A stretch of 64,000 nucleotides of DNA. Origin: Variovorax sp. CF079 (GTDB taxonomy: Bacteria; Pseudomonadota; Gammaproteobacteria; Burkholderiales; Burkholderiaceae_C). How positions within the stretch are numbered: the first letter of the stretch is position 1; each line of letters starts with the position of its first letter. Below are positions 17,966 through 27,997 of this stretch, piece after piece. The notes beneath the pieces are model-generated. The model ran no database searches. It saw only the letters and a program-made list of their open reading frames with translations, and was not told the origin of the DNA. The translations under genes were made by a program, and so were the position numbers. The stretch lies in the NCBI RefSeq assembly GCF_900101545.1, contig NZ_FMZU01000005.1, forward strand, positions 62,001-126,000. Reading direction: 5' to 3'.

Positions 17966-18841
17966 ATGGGCACGCTCGCACTCGCAGCCAAGATCACGCA
18001 TGTGCCGTCGATGTACCTGTCGGAATTCCCCGGCCCGAACTTCGGCTGCCGCGAGGCGGCGATCAACGGCCACAAGGAAATCGACCGCCGCTGCCGCGAA
18101 CTGGGCGTGGACACCATCGTGGTCTTCGACGTGCACTGGCAGGTCAACAGCGAATACCACATCAACTGCGGCCCGCAGTTCGGCGGCACCTACACCAGCA
18201 ACGAGCTGCCGCACTTCATCAAGAACATGCCCTACGCCTACCCGGGCAACCCGGCGCTGGGCCACCTGATCGCCGACGTGGCCAACGAGATGGGCGTGAA
18301 GAGCCGCGCCCACAGCGACACCACGCTCGAACTCGAATACGGCACGCTGGTGCCGATGCGCTACATGAACGCCGATCAGCACTACAAGGTGATCAGCATC
18401 AGCGGCTGGTGCGACTGGCACGACCTGCACGAATCCGGCCGCTTCGGCCTCGCGGTGCGGCGCGCCATTGAGGAACGCTACGAGGGCACGGTGGCGGTGT
18501 TCGCCAGCGGCTCGCTGTCGCATCATTTCGCCGACAACGGCCGCGCGCCCGAGTTCATGCACAAGGTCTACGATCCTTTCCTCGAGCAGGTCGACCGCCG
18601 CGTGGTCCAGCTCTGGGAAGCCGGTGAATGGAAGACCTTCGTCGGCATGCTGCCGATGTATGCCGACAAGTGCTGGGGCGAAGGCGACATGCACGACACG
18701 GCCATGCTGCTCGGCCTGCTGGGCTGGGACCGCTACACGGCGCCGGTGGAGATCGTCACGCCTTATTTCGGCAGCTCGGGGACGGGGCAGATCAATGCGA
18801 TCTTTCCGGTCACGCCGCTGCCTGCACCGGCCACCGCCTGA
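17966..18841 (+). CDS. hpaD: 3,4-dihydroxyphenylacetate 2,3-dioxygenase
   Basis: 291 aa type III (LigB-like) extradiol dioxygenase. Conserved blocks are AAKITHVPSMYLSE, VVFDVHWQVNSEYH, AHSDTTLELEYGTLVP and ASGSLSHHFADNG; the His residues in THVPS and VFDVHW are the likely Fe(II) ligands with a downstream Glu. The enzyme opens the homoprotocatechuate ring between C2 and C3. Length matches E. coli HpaD (283 aa). Confidence 0.92.
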   Translation: MGTLALAAKITHVPSMYLSEFPGPNFGCREAAINGHKEIDRRCRELGVDTIVVFDVHWQVNSEYHINCGPQFGGTYTSNELPHFIKNMPYAYPGNPALGHLIADVANEMGVKSRAHSDTTLELEYGTLVPMRYMNADQHYKVISISGWCDWHDLHESGRFGLAVRRAIEERYEGTVAVFASGSLSHHFADNGRAPEFMHKVYDPFLEQVDRRVVQLWEAGEWKTFVGMLPMYADKCWGEGDMHDTAMLLGLLGWDRYTAPVEIVTPYFGSSGTGQINAIFPVTPLPAPATA

Positions 18842-18852
18842 GGAAAAGAAAG

Positions 18853-19257
18853 ATGCCGCATCTGGTGATCCTCTACACCCCAAACATCGAGCGCGAGACC
18901 GACATGACGGCGCTGTGCCGCACGATGGCCGACGCCATGCTCGAACAGCGCGACGACGAGGGCCGGCAGGTCTATCCGACCGGCGGCACGCGCGTGCTGG
19001 CCTTTCCGGCAGCGCACCATGCGGTGGCCGACGGCAAGGGCGACTACGCCTTCGTCTACCTCAACGTGCGCATGGCGACGGGACGCAGCGAAGCAGTGAA
19101 GAAGCGCATCGGCGACGCCTTGCTGGAAAGGGTGAAGACGCATTTCGAGCCGCTGCTCGCGAAGCGGCACGTCGGCATCACGCTGCAGATCGACGAAGCG
19201 CCCGGCCAGGTCTACGACGGCAAGTGCGGCAACCTGCATCCTCTCTTCAACAAATAG
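18853..19257 (+). CDS. hpaF: 5-carboxymethyl-2-hydroxymuconate delta-isomerase
   Basis: 134 aa, starting Met-Pro so that Pro becomes the N-terminal catalytic residue, as in the tautomerase superfamily. Motifs are MPHLVILYTPNIE, DYAFVYLNVRMATGRS and HVGITLQIDEAPGQ. The E. coli homologue HpaF/HpcD has 126 aa. It isomerises the dehydrogenated ring-cleavage product before HpaG acts. It lies 11 bp after hpaD and 9 bp before hpaH. Confidence 0.9.
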   Translation: MPHLVILYTPNIERETDMTALCRTMADAMLEQRDDEGRQVYPTGGTRVLAFPAAHHAVADGKGDYAFVYLNVRMATGRSEAVKKRIGDALLERVKTHFEPLLAKRHVGITLQIDEAPGQVYDGKCGNLHPLFNK

Positions 19258-19266
19258 CCGCCACGC

Positions 19267-20070
19267 ATGCTCGACAAGAAGATCATCCAGCAGCTCGCCG
19301 CCGAGCTGCACGAAAGCGAGAAGTCGCGCGTGCAGCTGCAGCACTTCTCCCGGCGCTTTCCCGAGATGACGGTCGAGGACGGCTACGCGATCTCGCGCGA
19401 ATGGGTGAAGACCAAGCTGGCCGAAGGACGCGTGGTCAAGGGCCACAAGATCGGCCTCACCTCGCGCGCGATGCAGCTGTCCAGCCAGATCACCGAGCCC
19501 GATTACGGCACGCTCTTGGACGACATGTTCTTCGAGCAGGGCGGCGACATCCCGTTCACGCGCTTCATCGCGCCGCGCATCGAGGTCGAGCTGGCCTTCG
19601 TGCTCGGCAGGCGGCTGCAGGGGCCGCACGTGAGCATCTTCGACGTGCTCGCGGCCACCGACTACGTGGTGCCAGCGATCGAGATCATCGATGCGCGCAT
19701 CGAGCAGTTCGACCGCGAGACCAAGGCGCCGCGCCGCGTCTTCGACACCATCGCCGACAACGCGGCCAACGCCGGCATCGTGACCGGCGGACGGCCGGTC
19801 AAGCCCGACGCGGTCGACCTGCGCTGGGTCAGCGCCCTGCTCTACAAGAACGGCGTGATCGAGGAATCGGGCGTGGCCGCCGCCGTGCTCAACCACCCGG
19901 CCACCGGCGTGGCCTGGCTCGCCAACAAGCTCGCGCCCTGGGGCGAATGCCTGGAGCCCGGCGAGGTGGTGCTCGGCGGCTCGTTCACGCGTCCGACCAC
20001 CGGACTGCCCGGAGATACCTTCCATGCGGACTACGGCCCCCTGGGCTCGATCTCGTTCCGCTTCACCTGA
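19267..20070 (+). CDS. hpaH: 2-oxo-hept-3-ene-1,7-dioate hydratase
   Basis: 267 aa of the hydratase branch of the FAH superfamily (related to MhpD/XylJ). Metal ligands are in [15 protein letters not shown] and [12 protein letters not shown]; other blocks are [10 protein letters not shown] and [17 protein letters not shown]. It adds water to 2-oxohept-3-enedioate to give 4-hydroxy-2-oxoheptanedioate, the HpaI substrate. Length is identical to E. coli HpaH (267 aa). Confidence 0.93.
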   Translation: MLDKKIIQQLAAELHESEKSRVQLQHFSRRFPEMTVEDGYAISREWVKTKLAEGRVVKGHKIGLTSRAMQLSSQITEPDYGTLLDDMFFEQGGDIPFTRFIAPRIEVELAFVLGRRLQGPHVSIFDVLAATDYVVPAIEIIDARIEQFDRETKAPRRVFDTIADNAANAGIVTGGRPVKPDAVDLRWVSALLYKNGVIEESGVAAAVLNHPATGVAWLANKLAPWGECLEPGEVVLGGSFTRPTTGLPGDTFHADYGPLGSISFRFT

Positions 20071-20079
20071 AAGCCGACC

Positions 20080-20889
20080 ATGCAAACCCCCACGAACCCC
20101 TTCAAGCAAGCCCTCGCCGAGAAGCGCGTGCAAATCGGCCTCTGGCTCGGCCTCGCCGATGCCTACTGCGCGGAGATCTGCGCCGGCGCCGGCTTCGACT
20201 GGCTCTTGATCGACGGCGAGCATTCGCCCAACGGCCTGCGCAGCGTGCTGCAGCAGGCGCAGGCGATCGCCGCCTACCCCGGCGCCAACGCGATCGCGCG
20301 CGTCCCGGTCGGCCATGGCGACGTCGGCACGGCGCTGATCAAGCAGTACCTGGACCTCGGCCTGCAAACCATCCTGGTGCCGATGGTCGACACGCCCGAG
20401 CAGGCGCAGGCGATCGCGCGCGCGATGCGCTATCCGCCGCACGGCATCCGCGGCATGGGCGGTGCGCGCGCTTCGCGCTGGGGCCGCTACCCGGCCTATG
20501 CCAAGGAAGCCAACGAGCAGGTCTGCCTGCTGGTGCAGGCCGAGACGCGCGAGGCGCTGGCCAACCTGGATGCCATCGCGGCCGTGGACGGCATCGAGGG
20601 CGTCTTCATCGGCCCAGCGGACCTCTCGGCATCGCTGGGTCACGTCGGCAATCCGGACCACCCCGAGGTGCAGGCGGCGATCGAGGATGCGATCGCGCGC
20701 ATCAACCGCGCCGGCAAGGCCGCCGGCATCCTGACGCCCGACGAGGCGCAGGCGCGCAAGTACCTCGAACTCGGCGCCCTCTTCGTCGCGGTCGGCCTCG
20801 ACACCAATCTGCTGGCGCGCAGCACCAGTGCGCTCGCCTCGCGCTTCAAGGACAACGCGCAGGCGCTGCCGGCGAGCAAGACCTACTGA
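20080..20889 (+). CDS. hpaI: 4-hydroxy-2-oxoheptanedioate aldolase
   Basis: 269 aa class II HpcH/HpaI aldolase. Visible are the substrate and base motif [11 protein letters not shown], metal ligands Glu in [10 protein letters not shown] and Asp in [13 protein letters not shown], and [13 protein letters not shown]. It cleaves 4-hydroxy-2-oxoheptanedioate to pyruvate and succinic semialdehyde. This completes the lower pathway from homoprotocatechuate. The open frame continues 35 codons past its stop without another stop. Confidence 0.94.
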   Translation: MQTPTNPFKQALAEKRVQIGLWLGLADAYCAEICAGAGFDWLLIDGEHSPNGLRSVLQQAQAIAAYPGANAIARVPVGHGDVGTALIKQYLDLGLQTILVPMVDTPEQAQAIARAMRYPPHGIRGMGGARASRWGRYPAYAKEANEQVCLLVQAETREALANLDAIAAVDGIEGVFIGPADLSASLGHVGNPDHPEVQAAIEDAIARINRAGKAAGILTPDEAQARKYLELGALFVAVGLDTNLLARSTSALASRFKDNAQALPASKTY

Positions 20890-20997
20890 TTGGAGGTAAA
20901 CGCGGAGCTGCGGCGCGGCGGCTTGCTGGAAGAATACGCGCTCACCGTGCGCCCCAACCCCGAGGCGCCACTCACCTTGGAGACATCGCCACCATGA
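20890..20997 (+). other. 35-codon open frame directly after hpaI (remnant or small gene)
   Basis: Immediately after the hpaI TGA the same frame stays open for 35 codons from a TTG, ending in TGA that overlaps the next ATG (ATGA). The translation includes EVNAELRRGGLLEEYAL and ends TLETSPP. It has coding-like composition, but no start signal and no recognisable family. It could be the 3' end of a deleted gene or an extension lost by a stop mutation. Confidence 0.3.
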
Positions 20998-21983
20998 ATT
21001 TCACCCGCCGCCACCTGCTGCAAACCACCGGCGCCTCGGCACTGCTCGCGAGCATCGGCCAGCAAGCCTTCGCGCAGCAGCAGATCGAGACCACCAAGCT
21101 CATCACCGGCTTTGCCGCCGGCGGCACTTCCGACACGCTGTGCCGCCGCGTCGCCACCAAGCTGGCGCCGGGCTACGCCAACGCGGCCGTGGTCGAGAAC
21201 CGCACCGGCGCCGGCGGCCAGATCGCGGTGACCTACGTCAAGAGCCAGCCGGCCGACGGCGCGACCATCCTGCAGACGCCGACCTCGATCCTCACCATCT
21301 ACCCGCACATCTACAAGAAGCTGCCGTACGAGCCGCTCGTCGACCTGACGCCGGTGACGGTCGCCTGCATCTTCGACTTCGGCTTCGCGGTCGGCCCGGC
21401 CGTGCCGGCCAGCGTGAAGACGGTGCCGGAGTTCCTCGTCTGGGCCAAGGCCAATCCGACCGGCGCCAACTACGGCTCGCCGGCCGCCGGCTCGACACCG
21501 CACTTCATCGGCGCGCTGCTGGGCAAGAGCGCCGGCGTGGAACTCAAGCATGCGGCCTACCGCGGCACCCAGCCGGCGATGCTCGACCTGCTGGGCGGCA
21601 ACATCTCCGCCGTGTCGGGACCGATCGGCGACATCTCGCAGCACCTGCCGACGGGCAAGGTGCGCATCCTCGGCGTCTCGGGCAGCAAGCGCAGCCGCTT
21701 CGCGCCCGAGGTGCCGACCTTCGGCGAGCAGGGCATCAAGGACATGGCGCACAGCGAGTGGTTCGCGTTCTTTCTGCCCGCCAAGGCATCGCCCGAAGTG
21801 GTGGCACGCCTGAACGGCGCGATGAAGACGGCGCTGGCCACCAAGGAAGTGATCGACGGCCTGTCGACCTTCGGCCTCGAAGCCATGTCCTCGACGCCCG
21901 CAGAGCTGACCGAGCTGATCAAGAAAGACACCGCCAAGTGGGCGCCGATCGTCAAGCAGGTCGGCTTCACCGCTGAAGGCTAG
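20994..21983 (+). CDS. Bug-type periplasmic solute-binding protein with Tat-like signal
   Basis: 329 aa. The N-terminus MNFTRRHLLQTTGASALLAS carries a twin-arginine type motif followed by AFAQQQ cleavage residues. The mature protein shows KLITGFAAGGTSDTLCR, VENRTGAGGQIAVTYV and YKKLPYEPLVDLTP, typical of Bug/TctC receptors. It is a second receptor in the hpa operon, distinct from the one at 15521-16498 (Sec-type signal). The ligand is unknown; no TctAB is linked. Confidence 0.85.
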   Translation: MNFTRRHLLQTTGASALLASIGQQAFAQQQIETTKLITGFAAGGTSDTLCRRVATKLAPGYANAAVVENRTGAGGQIAVTYVKSQPADGATILQTPTSILTIYPHIYKKLPYEPLVDLTPVTVACIFDFGFAVGPAVPASVKTVPEFLVWAKANPTGANYGSPAAGSTPHFIGALLGKSAGVELKHAAYRGTQPAMLDLLGGNISAVSGPIGDISQHLPTGKVRILGVSGSKRSRFAPEVPTFGEQGIKDMAHSEWFAFFLPAKASPEVVARLNGAMKTALATKEVIDGLSTFGLEAMSSTPAELTELIKKDTAKWAPIVKQVGFTAEG

Positions 21984-22002
21984 ACATGAAAAGGAACTGC
22001 TT

Positions 22003-22791
22003 ATGAACTCCCATCTCGCTGCGCCGGCCACGCCGGCCCGCTCCGCCATCCATCCCGACGAACAGGAGGCGCGCCTGCAGCTCGCCGCCTGCTACCGCGT
22101 GTTCGCGATGCTGGGCTGGACCGAGATGATCTACAACCACATCACGGTGCGGCTGCCCGACAGCGTGACGGGTGGCCAGAAGCAGTTCCTGATCAATCCC
22201 TTCGGCCTGCACTACAGCGAGGTCACGGCCGGCAACCTGGTCAAGATCGATCTGCAGGGCAAGGTGCTCGACGGCTCGCCGCATCCGGTCAACCCGGCCG
22301 GCTTCACGGTGCATGCCGCGATCCACGACGGCCTGCCCGATGCCCACTGCGTGATGCACACGCACACCACAGCCGGCGTGGCCGTGGCCTGCCTGCAGGG
22401 CGGCCTCGCGCAGACCAACTTCTACACCGCGCAGTTGCACGACATGGTGGCATACCACGACTTCGAGGGCATCACGATCCATGCCGACGAAGGGCCGCGG
22501 CTCCTGAAGAGCATCGGCAACAAGCCGGCCGTGATCCTGCGCAACCACGGTCTGCTGGCCTGGGGCCAGACGCTGCCGCAGACGTTTGCGATTCTCTGGA
22601 CCCTGCAGCGCGCCTGCGAGATCCAGATGGCGACCTTCTCCATGGGCGCGGCGATTCCGGTGCCGGAAGACATCGCGCGCAAGTGCACGCGCGACGCGCT
22701 GCAGTTCAATCCCAAGCACGGCGGCGGGCAGGACGTGTTCGACGCGCTGGTGCGCCAGGTCGACCGCATCGACGATTCCTACAAGCACTGA
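22003..22791 (+). CDS. Class II aldolase/adducin family protein
   Basis: 262 aa. Zinc-binding His residues are in VMHTHTTAGVAVAC and downstream ILRNHGLLAWG; upstream NHITVRLPD is also conserved. Family members are metal-dependent aldolases or decarboxylases acting on hydroxy-oxo acids (for example L-fuculose phosphate aldolase). It sits between a Bug gene and a PanE-like gene at the distal end of the hpa operon, so a role in processing a C-chain intermediate is possible but not shown. Confidence 0.85.
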   Translation: MNSHLAAPATPARSAIHPDEQEARLQLAACYRVFAMLGWTEMIYNHITVRLPDSVTGGQKQFLINPFGLHYSEVTAGNLVKIDLQGKVLDGSPHPVNPAGFTVHAAIHDGLPDAHCVMHTHTTAGVAVACLQGGLAQTNFYTAQLHDMVAYHDFEGITIHADEGPRLLKSIGNKPAVILRNHGLLAWGQTLPQTFAILWTLQRACEIQMATFSMGAAIPVPEDIARKCTRDALQFNPKHGGGQDVFDALVRQVDRIDDSYKH

Positions 22792-22794
22792 ACC

Positions 22795-23772
22795 ATGAAA
22801 GTCTGCATCTACGGCGCCGGCGCGATCGGCGGATGGATCGGCGCCGGCCTCGCGCAGGCGGGCAACCGGCTCAACGTGGTCGCGCGCGGCGCGACGCTCG
22901 AAGCGCTGCAGCGCGACGGGCTCTTCGTGATGCGCGGCGAGCAGCGCACGCGCGTGCCGGTGAATGCGGTGGCCGACCCCGCGACGCTGGGCGAGCAGGA
23001 CCTGGTGGTGATTGCCGTCAAGGCGCCGGCGCTGCAGGCCGTGGCAGCGCAGATCGCGCCGCTGCTCGGCCCCGACACCATCGTGTTGACCGCGATGAAC
23101 GGCGTGCCCTGGTGGTTCCTGCAGGGCGGCTTCGGCGGCAGCCTGGCCGGTACGCGATTGCAGGCCGTGGACCCGGGCGGAAAGATCGGCGAGGCGATTC
23201 CAGCGCAGCACGTGATCGGCTGCGTGGTACATGCGAGCTGTTCGCTCGATGCGCCCGGCGTGGTGCGGCATCACTTCGGCAACGGGCTGATCATCGGCGA
23301 GCCCTCGGGCGAGGCGACGCCGCGCGCGACGCGGCTCGAGGCGCTGCTGAAGCAGGCGGGCTTCGAGGCCCGTCTCTCCGCGCAGATCCAGAAGGACGTC
23401 TGGTACAAGCTCTGGGGCAACATGACGGTCAACCCGATCAGCGCGATCACGGGCGCCACCACCGACCTGATCCTCGGCGACGACCTGGTGCGCGGCTTCA
23501 TCTCGACCATCATGCTCGAGGCCAAGGAGATCGGCGCGCGCATCGGCATCCCGATCGCCGAGAGCCCCGAAGACCGGCACGCGGTCACGCGCAAGCTGGG
23601 CGCCTTCAAGACCTCGATGCTGCAGGACGTCGAGGCCGGCCGTGCGGTCGAGCTCGATGCGCTGGTGTCGGTGGTGCGCGAGCTGGGGCAGCTCGCCAAG
23701 GTGGAAACGCCCTTCACCGACGCACTGCTGGGCCTGGCGCGCCTGCGCGCGCGGCAGCTCGGCCTCTATTGA
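22795..23772 (+). CDS. Ketopantoate reductase-like NADP-dependent reductase
   Basis: 325 aa of the ApbA/PanE family: the N-terminal Rossmann motif YGAGAIGGWIGAGLAQAG, then LVVIAVKAPALQAV, TAMNGVPWW, and the C-terminal helical part with KLWGNMTVNPISAITGAT containing the conserved Lys-x-x-x-Asn-type region. True PanE is usually near panBC; linkage to the aromatic operon suggests reduction of a different 2-oxo acid. It begins 3 bp after the aldolase stop. Confidence 0.82.
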   Translation: MKVCIYGAGAIGGWIGAGLAQAGNRLNVVARGATLEALQRDGLFVMRGEQRTRVPVNAVADPATLGEQDLVVIAVKAPALQAVAAQIAPLLGPDTIVLTAMNGVPWWFLQGGFGGSLAGTRLQAVDPGGKIGEAIPAQHVIGCVVHASCSLDAPGVVRHHFGNGLIIGEPSGEATPRATRLEALLKQAGFEARLSAQIQKDVWYKLWGNMTVNPISAITGATTDLILGDDLVRGFISTIMLEAKEIGARIGIPIAESPEDRHAVTRKLGAFKTSMLQDVEAGRAVELDALVSVVRELGQLAKVETPFTDALLGLARLRARQLGLY

Positions 23773-23798
23773 GCTGAGGCGCTGCCTCAGCCTTTCTT
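23773..23798. terminator. Bidirectional terminator between hpa operon and the alr-linked gene
   Basis: A stem GCTGAGGC / GCCTCAGC with 3-nt loop directly after the PanE-like stop, followed on the plus strand by a T-rich CTTTCTT. It overlaps the last codons of the convergent membrane-protein gene, so it may serve both strands, though the minus side lacks a T-run. Confidence 0.6.
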
Positions 23799-24509
23799 CA
23801 GCAGCACGCGCACCGCCTCGGGCAGCGAGTTCACCTGCGGCATGAAGCGGTCCAGCACCGCGCCCAGCACCACGGCGCAGAACAAGGCGCCGAGCAGCGG
23901 CTTCCAGGTCAGCCGCACCGCCGCCGTGAGCCAGCCCTCGCGGGCCACACGCACCGCGGCACGGGCCGACACATAGGAGAAGGCGACTTCGATCGCCACC
24001 GCGAGCAGCGCCTCCGAGCCGAAGTAGAGCAGCGCCAGCGCGCCGGCACCGAACACGATCGCCACCCCGATCAGGAAGATCGCGACCACCGGCACCACGA
24101 TGACCGCGCCCTCGTCGGCCCCGGCCGCGGCCTCGAGCGCGCCGCCCGCCAAGTCGCCGACGCCGCCCGCATCGAGATCGGCCATCGCGCTCTGCCCCGA
24201 AGGCCAGTCGCCGATGCCGGGGTCCGGCACATCGAGGTTGAGCTGCTTGTTCTGCCGCACCAGCATCGCCGCCCACCAGCGCAGCACCAGCAGGTAGCCC
24301 AGGTAGCCGACGCCGAGCGTCACGAAATAGCGCAGCGCCAGCGAGTCGACACCGGCGTGCATCTGAAGGTACGAGACCAGCCACATCAGGAGCAGCGTGA
24401 AGCTGCCGATCAGGAGGCCGTGCGTGCGAAGGTGGTAGTTGCGATGCAGGTCGCGCTCGACCTGCGTTTCCCAGAGGCGTACCGAGCGCCAGTTGGAAAG
24501 GACCTTCAA
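23787..24509 (-). CDS. Uncharacterised membrane protein downstream of alr
   Basis: 240 aa from a TTG start that overlaps the alr stop (TTGA), so translation is probably coupled. Two hydrophobic helices lie near the N-terminus ([18 protein letters not shown] and [16 protein letters not shown]), then an acidic Gly/Ala-rich linker, two further helices ([20 protein letters not shown] and [19 protein letters not shown]) and a last C-terminal one. No family function is recognised. Genes of this type follow alr in related Comamonadaceae. Confidence 0.65.
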   Translation of the reverse strand: MKVLSNWRSVRLWETQVERDLHRNYHLRTHGLLIGSFTLLLMWLVSYLQMHAGVDSLALRYFVTLGVGYLGYLLVLRWWAAMLVRQNKQLNLDVPDPGIGDWPSGQSAMADLDAGGVGDLAGGALEAAAGADEGAVIVVPVVAIFLIGVAIVFGAGALALLYFGSEALLAVAIEVAFSYVSARAAVRVAREGWLTAAVRLTWKPLLGALFCAVVLGAVLDRFMPQVNSLPEAVRVLLKKG

Positions 24510-25594
24510 TCGACAGCCGTTGGCACCCGCGGCGCGACGGCGCACATGAGTTCGTAGCCGACCGTGCCGGCGGCCTGCGCGACCTCGTCGATGGGCAGCA
24601 GCGTGCCGTTCGAGGCGCGGCCCCAGAGCGTGACCTCGCTGCCGAGAGCGGCATCCGGCACCGGCGTGAGATCGACGGTGATCATGTCCATGCTGACGCG
24701 GCCCACCATGCGCGTGCGCACGCCGTTCACCAGCACCGGCGTGCCGGTGTCGCAGTGGCGCGGATAGCCGTCGGCATAGCCGACCGCGGCCACGCCGACG
24801 TTGAGCGGCCCGTCGGCCGTGAAGCGGGAGCCGTAGCCGATGGTGTCGCCGGCCTTCAAGGTCTGCACCGAGATCAGCCGCGTGGAAAGCGTCATCGCCG
24901 GCTGCAGCTGCCAGTGCGCCGCGTCGTGTTCGGGGAAGTCGGGCGCGCTGCCGTAGAGCAGGATGCCGGGGCGCACCCAGTCGGCCCGCGCGATTCTCGC
25001 GTGGCGCAGCGTGGCGGCGCTGTTGGCGATCGAGCGTTCGCCCGGCAGGTCTTGCGTGGTGTGCTCGAACACCTCGAGCTGGTGGTCGATGCCGCGACTG
25101 CCGTCGGCATCGCTGAAGTGCGTCATCAAGGAGATCTCGTCGACCTGCGGCAGCGCGTTCAGGCGCGTCCAGGCCGAGCGGAAGCGCTCGGGCGTGAAGC
25201 CCAGCCGGTTCATGCCCGAATTCATCTTCAGGAACACGCGCTGCGGCACCTGCGTCTTGTGGGCGGCCAGCATGTCGATCTGCGCGTCGCAGTGCACCGT
25301 GTGCCAGAGATCGAGCCGCGAGCAGAGTTCGAGGTCGCGCGGCTCGAACACGCCTTCGAGCAGCAGCACCGGCCCGCGCCAACCGAGCGCGCGCACGCGT
25401 TCCGCCTCGGCCAGGTCGAGCAGCGCGAAGCCGTCGGCGCCGCGAAAGGCGTCGAACACGCGCTCGATGCCGTGCCCGTAGGCATTGGCCTTGACGACGG
25501 CCCAGACGCGGGCTTCGAGCGCCGAGCGGCGGGCGCGATCGAGGTTGTGGCGCAAGGCCGCGGTATGGATGGTGGCGAGGATGGGACGAGGCAC
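24506..25594 (-). CDS. alr: Alanine racemase
   Basis: 362 aa from GTG at 25594, chosen because the family N-terminus [18 protein letters not shown] begins there; the frame is open further upstream without family resemblance. The PLP-binding Lys is in [16 protein letters not shown]; the C-terminal catalytic Tyr is in [12 protein letters not shown], and [14 protein letters not shown] is the conserved barrel/beta junction. It supplies D-alanine for peptidoglycan. It diverges from lplT with about 170 bp between the starts. Confidence 0.95.
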   Translation of the reverse strand: MPRPILATIHTAALRHNLDRARRSALEARVWAVVKANAYGHGIERVFDAFRGADGFALLDLAEAERVRALGWRGPVLLLEGVFEPRDLELCSRLDLWHTVHCDAQIDMLAAHKTQVPQRVFLKMNSGMNRLGFTPERFRSAWTRLNALPQVDEISLMTHFSDADGSRGIDHQLEVFEHTTQDLPGERSIANSAATLRHARIARADWVRPGILLYGSAPDFPEHDAAHWQLQPAMTLSTRLISVQTLKAGDTIGYGSRFTADGPLNVGVAAVGYADGYPRHCDTGTPVLVNGVRTRMVGRVSMDMITVDLTPVPDAALGSEVTLWGRASNGTLLPIDEVAQAAGTVGYELMCAVAPRVPTAVD

Positions 25595-25763
25595 GATGAA
25601 CCCGATGGCTGAGCTGAAAACATTCGCACGACCACGCCGCAAAAGCCGGCGTGTGGCGTCATTTTGACACTGCACCCCCATGCTATAACCGCGCATTCCG
25701 CCAGTACCGCGGCCTTTTTCCACTATCGCCAGCAGCCCCATTCTCTGGCCAGCCAGCCCATCG

Positions 25764-27068
25764 ATGAAGCGCGGTTTCTACACCATCATGTCGGCCCAGT
25801 TCTTTTCGTCGCTGGCCGACAACGCGCTTTTCGTTGCAGCGGTGGAACTCATGCGGAGCAACGGCGCGCCCGAGTGGCAGCGCGCGGCGCTGGTGCCGAT
25901 CTTCACCATCTTCTATGTCGCGCTGGCGCCGCTGGTCGGTGCCTTCGCCGATGCCTTGCCCAAGGGCCGGGTCATGTTCATCAGCAACGCGATCAAGGTG
26001 GTGGGCTGCCTGATGATGCTGTTCGGCACGCATCCGCTGCTGGCCTATGCAGTCGTCGGCTTGGGCGCCGCAGCCTATTCGCCGGCCAAGTACGGCATCC
26101 TGACCGAGCTGCTGCCGGCCTCCCAACTGGTCAAGGCCAACGGCTGGATCGAGGGCCTGACCATCGCCTCGATCATCCTGGGCATCGTGCTCGGCGGGCA
26201 GCTGGTGGGCCATGCGCTGTCGACCCAGCTGCTCGCGATCGACCTGCCCGTGGTGGACACCGGCATCGACACGGCACCCGAGGCCGCGATCGCGGCACTG
26301 ATCTTCGTCTACATGCTGGCCGCCTGGTTCAACACCCGCATCCCCCACACCGGCGTCGAGATGCGGCCGCTGCGCGCCAATCCGCAGCACGGCTTCGTGC
26401 GCAATCTGGCCGCGCTCTTGCCCGATTTCTGGCACTGCAACTCGCGGCTCTGGCGCGACAAGCTCGGCCAGATCTCGCTGTCGACGACGACCTTGTTCTG
26501 GGGTGCGGGCGGCAATCTCAAGTACATCGTGCTGGCCTGGGCCTCGCTGGCGCTCGGCTACAACACGGCGCAAGCCTCCGCGTTGACCGGCGTGGTCGCG
26601 ATCGGCACCGCGATCGGCGCGATCGTCGCTTCTCTTCGCATGCGGCTCGACATGGCGACCCGCGTGATCCCGCTGGGCATCAGCATGGGCCTGTTGCTGA
26701 TCGGGATGAACGCCATTGGCAACCTCTGGGTGGCAGTGCCGTTCCTGATTCTGCTGGGCGGACTCGGGGGCTTCCTGGTGGTGCCCATGAATGCGCTGCT
26801 GCAGCACCGCGGCCATAACCTGATGGGCGCCGGCCGTTCAATCGCGGTGCAGAACTTCAACGAGAACGCCAGCATTCTGATCCTCGGCGCGTTCTATAGC
26901 GCCTGCACCGGCTTCGGCCTCTCGGCCTACTGGGCCATCACCGCCTTCGGGCTCGTGGTGGCCGGTTTCATGTGGCTCATCAAGCGCTGGCACAAGAACA
27001 ACCTGCGCCAATACCCCGAGGAGGTCGAGCACCTCCTCGCCATCGCACGCAGCGACAAACACCATTGA
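25764..27068 (+). CDS. lplT: Lysophospholipid transporter LplT
   Basis: 434 aa MFS protein. The start [20 protein letters not shown] is diagnostic of LplT, as are [15 protein letters not shown] and [19 protein letters not shown]. It flips 2-acyl lysophospholipids across the inner membrane for reacylation. No fused acyltransferase (Aas) is present. An EamA-type exporter gene follows 20 bp later. Confidence 0.93.
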   Translation: MKRGFYTIMSAQFFSSLADNALFVAAVELMRSNGAPEWQRAALVPIFTIFYVALAPLVGAFADALPKGRVMFISNAIKVVGCLMMLFGTHPLLAYAVVGLGAAAYSPAKYGILTELLPASQLVKANGWIEGLTIASIILGIVLGGQLVGHALSTQLLAIDLPVVDTGIDTAPEAAIAALIFVYMLAAWFNTRIPHTGVEMRPLRANPQHGFVRNLAALLPDFWHCNSRLWRDKLGQISLSTTTLFWGAGGNLKYIVLAWASLALGYNTAQASALTGVVAIGTAIGAIVASLRMRLDMATRVIPLGISMGLLLIGMNAIGNLWVAVPFLILLGGLGGFLVVPMNALLQHRGHNLMGAGRSIAVQNFNENASILILGAFYSACTGFGLSAYWAITAFGLVVAGFMWLIKRWHKNNLRQYPEEVEHLLAIARSDKHH

Positions 27069-27088
27069 CCTGACCGGGCCTGACTGTT

Positions 27089-27997
27089 TTGCCGGCACTC
27101 GCGCTCGTCTTCAACGCCTTCGTGTGGGGCGTTTCCTGGTTCCCCTTCCGCCAGATCGCATCCCACGGCCTGCATCCGGTCTGGGCCACGGCACTGATCT
27201 ATGTGCTGATCTTCGTGGCGATGGGGTGGCTGCGCCGGCATGCGTGGCAGGCTTTCTCCGTGCATCCGGCCCTGGTGCTGCTCGGGCTGGCAGCCGGCCT
27301 CACCAACCTGTGCTTCAACTGGGCGGTGACAGCGGGCGATGTGGTGCGCGTGGTGCTGCTTTTCTATCTGATGCCGCTGTGGAGCGTGCTGCTGGCCTGG
27401 ATCTTTCTCGGCGAGCGCCCGACGCCCGCGGTGCTCGCGCGCGTGGCGCTGGCGCTGGTGGGCGTGGCGGTGGTGCTCAAGACGCCCGAGGTCGACTGGC
27501 CGGTGCCCGCAAGCCTCGCGGACTGGCTCGGCGTCACGGCAGGCTTCAGCTTCTCGGTGACCAATATCCTGCTGCGCCGGCTGCGCGCAGCAGCCGCCGA
27601 GTCGCGCGCGCTTGCCGTGTTCGGCGGCTGTGCGCTGGTGGCCGGCGCGACCGCGCTGGCCGGCACCGCGCTCGGCGCCATCGCGGCGCCGCCGCCACTC
27701 GCGGCCGCGCCCGGCTGGCTGGGCTGGGCCGCTTTGCTGGGTGCGGGCTTCGTCTTCGCCAACTTCTGCCTGCAGTACGGCGCCGCGCGCCTCACGGCCA
27801 GCGCCACTGCGGTCATCATGCTGTCGGAAGTGCTGTTCGCGAGCGTCTCGTCGGTGGCGCTCGGCGCGGGCACCATGGACACCCGCATCTGGATCGGCGG
27901 TGGGTTGATCGTGCTGGCGGCGCTGTGGTCGTCGTTTGCGCGAACGCCCAACGGCGAGGATGATCGACGCACTTCCCTCCTGAAGGACATGCCATGA
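27089..27997 (+). CDS. EamA/RhaT-family drug/metabolite transporter
   Basis: 302 aa from a TTG start, with about 10 transmembrane helices in two EamA repeats; the first contains WGVSWFPFRQIA and NLCFNWAVTAGDVVRVVLLFY, the second NFCLQYGAARLTASATAVI. It is predicted to export small metabolites from the cytoplasm; substrate unknown. The stop overlaps the glutathione peroxidase start by 4 bp (ATGA). Confidence 0.83.
   Translation: MPALALVFNAFVWGVSWFPFRQIASHGLHPVWATALIYVLIFVAMGWLRRHAWQAFSVHPALVLLGLAAGLTNLCFNWAVTAGDVVRVVLLFYLMPLWSVLLAWIFLGERPTPAVLARVALALVGVAVVLKTPEVDWPVPASLADWLGVTAGFSFSVTNILLRRLRAAAAESRALAVFGGCALVAGATALAGTALGAIAAPPPLAAAPGWLGWAALLGAGFVFANFCLQYGAARLTASATAVIMLSEVLFASVSSVALGAGTMDTRIWIGGGLIVLAALWSSFARTPNGEDDRRTSLLKDMP

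Noticed and set aside
18468-21983. A 1171-codon open frame merging with the second Bug gene
   Set aside because: The upstream part is a shifted frame of hpaD, hpaF, hpaH and hpaI; only 20994-21983 is real.
22795-23772. Assignment of the PanE-like gene to pantothenate synthesis
   Set aside because: The family fits, but linkage to the aromatic operon and absence of panB or panC make a biosynthetic role less likely, so no gene symbol was given.
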